A stretch of 22,093 bases of DNA. Source: Conidiobolus incongruus B7586. Taxonomy: Eukaryota; Entomophthoromycota; Entomophthoromycetes; Entomophthorales; Conidiobolaceae. The stretch spans positions 1-22,093 of the forward strand of contig JNEM01010009.1 in assembly GCA_000697335.1 (NCBI GenBank), written 5' to 3'. The notes beneath the pieces were generated by a model. That model worked only from the letters and a program-made list of their open reading frames with translations. It made no database searches and was not told the origin of the DNA. Of the stretch, positions 1 through 8,744 are shown in pieces (the stretch's first letter is position 1; every line of letters starts with the position of its first letter). Both the position numbers and the translations under genes were made by a program.

Positions 1-641
1 GATTCCTTTATATAATCCTTTACCTAAAAATAAAACAAGATGTTGGGTTAAGCCAAATCAATCCCCTCCACAAATTCCAATGAATAAGCACTTTGAATAT
101 AAGCAAATGTTAATTGTTGTAATGGATTATAATGGTATATAGTCTTCTTATTTAATACCTTAAGGAAAATCAATTAATAGTAAGTTATATATTACTTTTT
201 TAAATAAAACAATTTCTAAATGGTGTTCTTAATATAAATTAAAGACACCTATTATTTTGCATGATAATTGCAAAATACATAAAGCTAAAGCTGTAAAAGA
301 TTTTTTATATAAAAAAAATTGGAGGGAGTTACCACATCCAGTATATTCACCTGATTATAATCCATGTGATTATAATTGTTTTAGACAATTAAAAAAACAG
401 CTTGCAGGAAAAAAAGTTCCTGCAAACAAATTAAATTGGTTCATGAAACATCAAATTTCAGTCCTTAATAAAAAGAACTATTTTTTAGGTATTAGAAGCT
501 TACCAAAGGTATAGAAAAGAGTTATTAATAATAAAGGAGGCTATTAATTTTATATTATTCTTTAAATTTTATATATTATTTATTAATTTATTTGTTTAAT
601 TTTAATTTTAAAATTGTGCCATTACTTAATTTCTGCACTAA
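1..641 (+). mobile_element. mariner-type (DD34D) DNA transposon, 3' part, decayed
   Basis: The frame starting at base 2 reads as the catalytic half of a mariner transposase. The first Asp lies in VVMDYNGI (about 113-139), the second in HDNCKIHKA (from 260), and the third in YSPDYNPCDYNCF (from about 344). Exactly 34 residues separate the second and third Asp, which is the mariner DD34D signature rather than Tc1 DD34E. A GKSINSKLY block matches the usual family motif between the first two Asp. The frame is interrupted by TAG at 140, TAA at 161, TAA at 230 and TAG at 512, and ends at TAA 545. No TGA and no frameshift occur over this stretch. A likely terminal inverted repeat follows at about 612-641. 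The 5' half lies outside the window. As it stands the copy cannot encode an active transposase under the standard code. Confidence 0.88.
612..641. repeat. putative right terminal inverted repeat of the mariner copy, followed by TA
   Basis: Read inward from the right end, the complement begins TTAGTGCAGAAATTAAGTAA and continues into GGCAC. It is the only G/C-bearing patch in this AT-rich stretch, and it lies about 70 bases after the transposase frame ends, where a mariner TIR is expected. A TA dinucleotide at 642-643 would be the target-site duplication. The matching left end is outside the window, so the call rests on position and look alone. Confidence 0.5.
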
Positions 642-643
642 TA

Positions 644-2552
644 AATTAATAATATTTAATTAAATATGAATATTTTGATATAATTTTATTAAAATAATAA
701 TTTAATTTTATTTTTTATCATATTTTATGACTAATTATTAATATTTAATAAAATTAATATAGTTTTTTAAAATATTCATTTTAATTAAAATAATAATAAA
801 TAGAAATAATAATAATATGATATATAAAAATTTTTGGAGTGATATAATAAACTTATATTATTTGATTATAAATTATAATAAAATATAATATAAATATATA
901 AAGATAAGTAAAGAATAAAGGTTTAAAAATATATAAATATAATATAATAATTAAGTTAATAATATTAATATTATAAAATTTATATATTAAATTTTATCTA
1001 ATAATAAATATTAATATCATAAAAAATTTCAAAATATATTTAATGGTTAAATAATTATAAAACAATAAATAAAATTTATTAATTTAATTTCAAACTTAAT
1101 ATTTTTTTAATATTAAATTTTGAATCAAAATAAATAAAATAATAAAAATTAAGGAAATTTTTAAATAAACTTAATAATTGAATAAATTTAATTATCTTAA
1201 TATTAAAATAGAAAAAATGATTATTCAACCAAATGATATATCACATAATTCAGATAATATCGTTTTAAATAAAAGATTATGGTGTCATGAATTGATCAAA
1301 TTAAATTGTAGAAAACTATAGATGAAAAGTATCGATATTAAGATATATTTTTACCCAAAATAGTAAGTTATTTCAATTGGATAAAATTTAAAGTGAATAG
1401 TAATTTCATAACTTATTACTTAATTATCTATATAATAGGTATTTAATTAAAAAATAAAAAGCGGAAATTATTAAATATAAAATATTTTATATTGACGATT
1501 TGGATAATTATATATATTGAAAGATTATGAATTCAAAGTTAGAACTATATATTCTCAGCTCAATTTTACTAAAACTTAGAATGAAGATTTCGAGATTTTT
1601 AGATTATTAATACGTTTTGATAACAATATTTGAATCTTATATTTTGGATTGTTATAATATGTTACAAAATGATAGAAGTTGAAATTTATTTTAATAATTT
1701 GGATTCATATTTTATTTCTTTTATTAATTCCCATTTAATATGAATATCACCATCTTTTTTTATTGAAATGTATTAAACTTCAATTATCCACAAAAAGATT
1801 AATACTAAAATATTTCATTCACTATAACAACTATCCCAGCTCAATTACCTTTAAATCTAAAAATAAACACAAAATCCTATATAGTTCGTCAAATTATCTG
1901 AGATGATATCATATTAACCCATCTCAATACCACCACCCTTAAATTCTTGATTTTAGTGTCAAATTATGAATCACAACAATCCTACAGATTAATAATTCAA
2001 ATAACAATGATAATAATAATAATAATAGTGCTAAACTATAAAGAATAAGAAAACGCCTCAATGAAAATTTCAGTGCTTTTACCAAATCTGTGAAAGTCAA
2101 ACTTCAATGTTTGAAATTTCATACAAGTTAGGATTGGGTTGGAATAGATTAAGATTGAATTTAGTTGGATTGAAGGGTTTGAAACTTTATGAAACTTTGA
2201 ACACAAGGAATCTACCAATAATTCTAAAGGTTCTCAGCCTTGATGGCAAGATTATTGGTAGGTTATAAGAAGGGTAAAAAATCATAAAATGAGGAGAAAG
2301 AGGTATAAGTGAAAAGGTTTTGTTACAATCTCGAACCTTATGAACCCTTAGCCCCACATTTAGATTATATTTAAACCAGTTAATTATTCAAATTTATCAC
2401 AATTTATCAAAATATCTTTTTAAACATTAAGTTTTTTTGATTTTTTTTCTTAGTACTATTTTTTTATTTTGGGCAATTAATTATTTATTTAGTTTTAAAA
2501 TTATTATTATTATTAGTTGGTGAAAAAAATTTTTTTGAATTTATATAAGAGA
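644..2552. other. AT-rich spacer with a possible decayed coding patch (about 1217-1660) and a hairpin
   Basis: Most of 644-1210 is nearly pure A/T with nothing recognisable. From 1217 a plus-strand frame opens with MIIQPNDISHNSDNIVLNKR, runs 34 codons to a TAG, and resumes in the same frame for 13 codons. Further protein-like pieces follow, for example IDDLDNYIY near 1490-1520 and DYEFKVRTIYSQLNF near 1523-1567, but in different frames and broken by stops. I recognise no family, and intron placement does not restore a frame. It may be a decayed gene or chance. Bases 2212-2261 form an 11-bp perfect inverted repeat around a 28-base loop. The last 200 bases are the kinase promoter and 5' UTR. 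Confidence 0.3.
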
Positions 2553-3974
2553 ATGAGTGTACAATATAGTAGTGAAGAATACGCCAAAATTGGTACTATT
2601 TTAAAACAATCTGGAAATGATTTCAATAATAATAATTTACAATACGAATTAATCGATATTATCGGTAGGGGATCATGTGGTGCTGTTTATATGGCTCAAA
2701 TGAAATCCCCTCCATATACGAATTACGCGGTGAAGACTTTAACTAAAAATTCGCTGAAACAACAGAGATGTGAGGAAATTGCATTGCATCATCAGCTAGG
2801 AAGTCATCCCAGTATTGTCAAATTGGAATTTGTTATCGAGACAGATGACTTGATCTACGTGGGTTTGGAATATTGCGAGGGGGGCGATCTTTACGATGCA
2901 ATCACATTGGGTAATATCACTAATTGTAGCGAGGAAGAATTGGAATTCGATATGGCAGGATTAACCGATAACAAAACCCAAGTATTAGTGAAATCAATTA
3001 CAACGCCATCGAATACTCTACAAAGGAACTATTTCAAAAACAATAGGAACGAATTAGTTCGAATTGTATTTTTGGATATTTTGTATGCCGTAGAATTTTG
3101 TCACTCTAAAGGGATTTATCATAGGGATTTGAAACCCGAAAATATTTTGTTGAATAGTGCTGGACAGATTAAATTGGCTGATTTTGGCTTAGCTACGAGA
3201 TCAGTGTGGTCCAAAGAATATGGTTGTGGTAGTTGTTTTTACATGAGTCCGGAGGCTCATAAACCTAAGTCCAATGCTCCCCACAGATCCCAAGGTAATA
3301 AAGGAGGAGCTTCCCAACACTTGCCGTACTGTACGTCAGCGGCCGATGTTTGGAGTTTGGGTGTGATCTTTTTGAATTTATGCTTCGGTCGCAATCCTTG
3401 GAAACGAGCATCTGCTGAAGATCCCGCCTTCTTGGAATATATTTTCAACCCTTGTCTTCTAGCGGAAATGTTTCCCTTGAGTGAGCATGGTCACCATCTC
3501 GTCACAAGGATGCTCTGCATCAATCCCAACAAGCGTATCAGTCTCAAAGAGTTGATTGAATTGGTTAAGACTAGTCCAGGATTTATTAGGACGCGAAAGG
3601 CCCATAGAACTTCCCACGTACAGCGAGTGAAATCGCCAGCGCCCAAACCTACACCTAATCAGGTCAAATTCGATGAAAGAGAGGAACTCGAAGCCCAGCA
3701 GCAACTCGACATCCCACTGGACACACCTAACCGATGCAATTCGAAGTCATCGGATATGGCACACGACAACGAGAGTCACTCGATGGAATCGGTGGATTCT
3801 GGCATTATGGAAGTAGAAGAAGTGGTCACATCGTCTTTTGCTGATGAAGCTCCAAAACTCGCACCTCTACCACCCCTCGAACCCCTTTTACCAGAGTTTG
3901 CTTTTGACACTCGACGTGAATCTATCAGTACTAATTTTAATCATCTTTCGTTGAATTCCTCAATGAATGAATAA
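2553..3974 (+). CDS. Ran1/Ksp1/Sks1/Vhs1-type serine/threonine protein kinase
   Basis: This single-exon gene encodes 473 residues. The frame is open from a TTG at 2517, but the first ATG is at 2553 and is taken as the start. The kinase domain covers about residues 31-345: glycine loop GRGSCGAV (38-45), ATP-binding Lys in AVK (K61), catalytic loop HRDLKPEN (190-197), DFG (210-212) and SPE (232-234). The run GCGSCFYMSPE, with DVWSLGVI and GRNPW downstream, is typical of the fungal Ran1/Pat1, Ksp1, Sks1 and Vhs1 kinases, which act in nutrient signalling, the meiotic switch and TOR-linked control. Two stretches look inserted: an acidic-to-basic one at about 122-165 before helix E, and a Ser/Gly/His-rich one at about 236-258 after SPE. 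The tail (350-473) is low-complexity with no domain seen. All catalytic residues are present, so the enzyme should be active. Which subfamily member it corresponds to cannot be decided here. Confidence 0.9.
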   Translation: MSVQYSSEEYAKIGTILKQSGNDFNNNNLQYELIDIIGRGSCGAVYMAQMKSPPYTNYAVKTLTKNSLKQQRCEEIALHHQLGSHPSIVKLEFVIETDDLIYVGLEYCEGGDLYDAITLGNITNCSEEELEFDMAGLTDNKTQVLVKSITTPSNTLQRNYFKNNRNELVRIVFLDILYAVEFCHSKGIYHRDLKPENILLNSAGQIKLADFGLATRSVWSKEYGCGSCFYMSPEAHKPKSNAPHRSQGNKGGASQHLPYCTSAADVWSLGVIFLNLCFGRNPWKRASAEDPAFLEYIFNPCLLAEMFPLSEHGHHLVTRMLCINPNKRISLKELIELVKTSPGFIRTRKAHRTSHVQRVKSPAPKPTPNQVKFDEREELEAQQQLDIPLDTPNRCNSKSSDMAHDNESHSMESVDSGIMEVEEVVTSSFADEAPKLAPLPPLEPLLPEFAFDTRRESISTNFNHLSLNSSMNE

Positions 3975-6600
3975 TTATCAATATATTTGCATATCATTTT
4001 ATAAAAAAAATTAATTAAATTTTTATTTTAATTCATTTAAAAATAAAAAATTTATTAATAATTTTTGTATTATAATTAATAATAACTCTATTTTTTTAAA
4101 AATATATATATATATTAAATATAATATAATTTTATTCTAATTTATATTTTGATAATTATACTACTTTGAATTATAATTTAATTATTAAATTAGCAATTGA
4201 TAAAAAAATTAAAGATTTGAATTAAAAATCAGTTGAATAGGAACAAATCAAATATTTTTATTCATTATCATTGACTAATTAAATGATGTTATAATAAGTG
4301 CCGTATAAGCTAACTTTATTCAAAATATATCCAATCAAATCGTTTTAATATGATAGAAAAAGCTAAATATTAGTAAAATTTAATATCTATTATATAAATT
4401 TTAATTTTTATTGAAATTTATCTAGTTTTGATTATCTTTGATCAATCTTTGACTTAGCCACCATTGTTTAAATTTGAATAAATTATTTAATTAATATTCT
4501 ATTTTTAAACTGATTTCAATAATATCATATTGAATTGAAAACAATTATAATGGAGTATTTAACTTTTAATTGAATATATATATATTAAATACCTTATTAA
4601 AGGTTATATAGCGGTTTATAATAGTGTTACATTTCAAAATTAAGTACCAATCTCGATTGGATAGTTAAGGCAATTGTATTTGATAGATTATGACATTCAC
4701 TGAATCAACTATTTAAATAATTTACTATCAACCATCTTTATTGAAAAATCTTATTATATACCACAACAATAGCACAAAAAATCGTTAAACTTAATTGATC
4801 TGAATACTATATAATTAATAATATTATTCTTTATTTTATCTAATGTATATTTGCATATATTTTAAATCAATTATTTAATTCTAGAATAATATGAGTTAAT
4901 AAATACAATATATAGTATTATTTTATTAATATTTTATCTTTTATAAAACTTTGCTATATTTCAAATATTTATATACCATTATAGCATAATTTTATTGGAT
5001 AATTTTGATAATATATTAGAATATATACAATGGTATTATCAAAAATTGGTTGATAATATTAATTCTATAATACTGTAATAAAAAACTAATTTTATATGAT
5101 AATTAATTTATTTTTAAATACTAGTATTTTAATATTTGTTTAATTCTATATAATTTCAAAATGATTAATTGAAACATACACTTAAACAATTTTGAGTGAA
5201 GTGATACTATTTGATCATTTTATTCAAATAACTAATGAATTTGAATTGATAATTCTTTGGAGTTTTCAGTTGACTGTGCCACAATTGGATGCAACTTCTA
5301 TACTTAAATAGATTAAGTTTATTTAGTTGCATGTTATATTTGAAAATGAATGTTAATTGACCTATTTATAATATATTATTGGATAAAAATATATAATATT
5401 TGAAATATAATTTTTTTATTTTTAATAATGTAGTGGAGTATTTAATTAACTGAAAAATTAGATTTGAGCATTACTGTATTTTTTTATCATTTTCATCTAA
5501 AATATACAATTATAAAATTAATCATCATATATTATATATATACATTTCATTTATATCGAGATATTATTTAAAATCAATATATTATATCAATCAAGTGCTA
5601 CTTTAAAATAGATTATATTTTCAATATTCAAAAAATGCAAGTGGTAATGTCAACTTTATTCAAATCTATATTGAGATGTTCTAAGAGAATTAAATTTTTT
5701 CCGATATAGTAAAAAACAATAGCATAAAGTACAATCTATTCAATTCGTTAGATATGAGTCTGAAGCAATACTTGATATCAATATATAAGTATTTGAATAG
5801 TGGTTGATCGGAGATTTTTAAAGTGTAAATGGAATTAATTTGAAGGAAATGATGTAATTAAATATATGTGAATGCTGATTTATCAAAATAAAGCAAGAGA
5901 TATTAAGCTGAATGATGTTTAGAATTTTAAGAATTCAAGTTGATTTGAGTTAATTTAGAATTAAGTATTTATACAATAAAATTTATAGCATTTTATTGAT
6001 AAGCTAATTAAAGTCTATAATGTTATATTCAGTAATTTGTAAGAAAGTGAAATTATAACTTCAAAATATTCTTTTAATACAATATCCATTAATAATTTGA
6101 AGGAAAAATAAAAATTTAATCAATATATTTATAATAATATAATCAAAGAATTTTCCAATTATATAATAAATTATAATATACAATCATGATTATTGTTTAG
6201 TATTATTTCATTTAATAAATTTATAATAGGTTTTAATTTTAAAGTTCAATGTTTAAATCAAATTTAAATTAAACCCTGTGATAATAATATTGATCTTTTG
6301 GTCAATTCATAAAATTATATACATTGATATAATAAAATATTAAGCAATTAATTGAAATAAATGAAAAAAATTGTAAAAAATGATTTAATGAGAATAATGA
6401 GCTAAAAAGTAAAGTAAATAGTTGTAGCACATTGTATGAAATAGTAGTGAATTAAAGAATTGATAAGATAAGATATGAAATTTTTGAAGTAAAAAACGAA
6501 AAATATAACGTATCCTGTGATAATTACCTACAAACGAAATGAAACTTTGGATTTTATTCCGAATTCTAGAGTTAAAGGATATGGATTATGATGAACTACA
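3975..6600. other. AT-rich intergenic region
   Basis: It holds the 3' UTRs of the kinase (from 3975) and of RPS0 (downstream of 6602 on the minus strand, roughly 6480-6600). Between them I find no frame, tRNA or repeat family that I can support. A nested inverted repeat lies at 5289-5332 (ATGCAAC/GTTGCAT outside, ACTTAA/TTAAGT inside). A short perfect palindrome around CCAATCTCGATTGG is near 4650. Confidence 0.6.
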
Positions 6601-6601
6601 C

Positions 6602-7515
6602 TTAAGCAGAGTCGGCCCAGGTTTGACCAGCAGAGGCGGATTGGTCCCATTCACCATCGGCCCAGGAGGAACCTTGAGCTTCAGCGTTGGCAGTGGCAAC
6701 GTTGGCGAGAGCGGGGTTGAAACCACCAGTGGCGGCATCACCAGAAGCTTCCCAGTTGGCATCGGCTTCGGGGGCGGTCCAGTTTTCAGCACCTTCTTGA
6801 GCACCTTCGGCGGCAACTTCGGCTTCCTTTTCTTGTTCTTCAGGATCTCTGTAGAAGAAAAGATCGACCATGACGTCCCAAGGATCTTCGCGGGAGATGG
6901 TACCACGGAGACGGAGGATTTCACGGGCCAATAACCAGTAGATCAAACCGATGGAGTGCTTACCCTTGTTGTTACAGGGGATGGCAACATCGACGTACTT
7001 GAGGTTGGCATCAACATCAGCCAAGGCAATGACGGGGACGTTGACATAGGAAGATTCGATGATGGGTTGGAAATCGGTCAAGGGATCAGTGACGATGATC
7101 AAACGGGGTTCGCGGAAAGAGCGAGTGATGTAATTGGTGAAGGTACCGGGGGTGAAACGACCAGCAATAGCTTGGCAACCAGTGAAGTGGGCGAATTTGT
7201 GAGCGGCTCTTTGACCGTATTGACGGGCAGAGATGACAACAACATCTTCGGGGTTTTCAATACCGGCGATGATACGGGCAGCTAAGACAAGCTTTTCCCA
7301 AGTCTTACCGAGGTTGATGATGTTGACACCATCGTCACGGCGCTTGTAGACGTAAGGGGACATAGCGGTCTGGGCGTTCTTAGCACCAATGTGAGATTGG
7401 GCAGCTAAGAGAAGCTTAATATCTTCTTGAGTGGCTACAATTCATAATTAGTATATCATTCATACGTAATGATCAAAATCTTTTTACCGTTCAAAACAGC
7501 GGGCAAATTAGACAT
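6602..7515 (-). CDS. RPS0: 40S ribosomal protein S0 (SA, laminin-receptor-like; uS2 family)
   Basis: Two exons, 7515-7488 and 7434-6602, are joined across a 53-nt intron (7435-7487) with GT..AG ends, splitting codon 10. The product is 286 residues, between yeast Rps0 (about 252) and human RPSA (about 295). The N-terminus [20 protein letters not shown] and the following [20 protein letters not shown] match the family closely. The uS2 core (FRQP-like [51 protein letters not shown]) is intact. The acidic, Ala/Trp-rich tail ends in DWE-like repeats (NWEA, GEWDQ, TWADSA), as in other eukaryotes. It is a structural protein of the small subunit, needed for 18S maturation. Codons are strongly C-ending and the gene is far more GC-rich than its surroundings, as expected for very high expression. 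Taking the ATG at 7363 as the start would lose 33 conserved residues. Confidence 0.97.
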
Positions 7516-7546
7516 TCTGACGAAAGTGATTATGGGACGACAGCAA

Positions 7547-7802
7547 CTAAACACAAGATAAGGATCATTAGTTCATCATTACGTTATAAATTGAAAATTA
7601 AATTCGATTTTCGAATATCTTTTTGCTGATCATAATTTTTAGCTCTCTAATTTAACTTTCTTATCATACATATTATTTCATTATAGATTTTTAATGGATG
7701 ATCGCTTATTATATTTTATTTTTTATGTATATTTTGAAATTCTCTACTCGTACTTACAAGTGAGTCTAAGTATAGTCCTAGCACTATGGCAAGAAAGGGA
7801 AG
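7547..7802 (-). promoter_or_regulatory. RPS0 promoter/leader: TCT-like pyrimidine start and possible 5'-UTR intron
   Basis: On the minus strand a pyrimidine tract beginning CTTCCCTTTCTTG (from 7802) fits the TCT/TOP-type initiator used by ribosomal protein genes. A GTAAGT lies 45 bases downstream (from 7757), and a pyrimidine-A-G acceptor with an upstream CTAAT precedes the ATG (TTTAG, 7547). This would make a 211-nt leader intron. The RPL13 promoter has the same layout. The intron would be much longer than the coding introns of this window, so RNA evidence is needed. Confidence 0.35.
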
Positions 7803-8744
7803 ATCCTAATGTTTGATTCAATAATCCCATATCCAACATTTTTTTTTCAAATTTTCATTTTTACTCCCTAAATTTTTTTTAATTATTCATTTTATTTGAT
7901 AAGAATATTTATTCTAAAAATATAATAAATTTCTATATATGGATATTTCACTATTTCTATTAGAAATTTATTTTTAATATTTTTCTTTTCTTTTTTATTT
8001 CATAAATAAAATAAAATAATATTTCAAAAGTTTTAATAATATATATATAATATTAATATAATCTCGATTTTTCAACTTTAATAAAAATAGAAAAAAATTT
8101 TTTATATTAAATATATTTTAATCAAAATAAACTCTAGAAAAAATTTTGTTTATTTGAATTTAATCCGGAAATAATTTTTATTAATAATTATTTGATATTA
8201 TCATTTTTATTATGAAAGAAAAAAAATGAATTAAATTGATAAAAATTTTATAATAAATAATTATTATTCAATTTATTTTAAGTTTTAATATATAATTTAT
8301 AATATTAAATTATTTTCATAATTTATTTTAGAAACTTTAATACTATGAAATTATTTTTTTAAAAAAAATTGATTGAGTTCAATTAAATAATTTAAAAATA
8401 ATGTATTTGAATTTAATTTCAGAATTTACATATTGTTTTAAAAAACAAATAACTGTAATAAAATTTTGAAAAATTAATTTCACTATTTCTACTAAATAAA
8501 AATCCAAGTATATAAATTAGCTAACTCTTTATTATATCAATTTGAATTTATCTTATTCAAAACTAATTTAAATCAAAAGTTTTAATTAAACATATTAACT
8601 AAAATTTGAAATAATATTTGAACTAAATAAATATTTTACAAAAGTAATTAATTAAATGAAACTGTCAAAAAACCAAAGTTTATTATGAAAAAAATTACTT
8701 ATTGAGCAAAAATGACACTACAATATTAACGAATCAGTCTAATT
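7803..8744. other. AT-rich intergenic region between RPS0 and EDC4
   Basis: This stretch holds the upstream flank of RPS0 and the 3' flank of EDC4, both read from the minus strand. I see only low-complexity A/T sequence with no supported gene or structured RNA. Confidence 0.6.

Noticed and set aside
2310-2340. tRNA-like GGTTCGAG on the minus strand
   Set aside because: The flanks cannot form the T stem or an acceptor stem, and no other tRNA parts are present.
2517-2552. Extension of the kinase to a TTG at 2517
   Set aside because: TTG starts are not expected in a eukaryotic nuclear gene. The first ATG is at 2553 and the extension carries no conserved residues.
5635-5709. 24-codon frame beginning MQVVMSTLFKSILR, faintly like an LYR-motif protein
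   Set aside because: The LYR tripeptide itself is absent and the following sequence gives only stops, with or without splicing.
6539-7285. Long plus-strand frames of 131 and 109 codons opposite RPS0
   Set aside because: They are mirror frames of a GC-rich, codon-biased gene. The minus strand gives a clear ribosomal protein. The frames opposite RPL13 (19597-20340) are rejected for the same reason.
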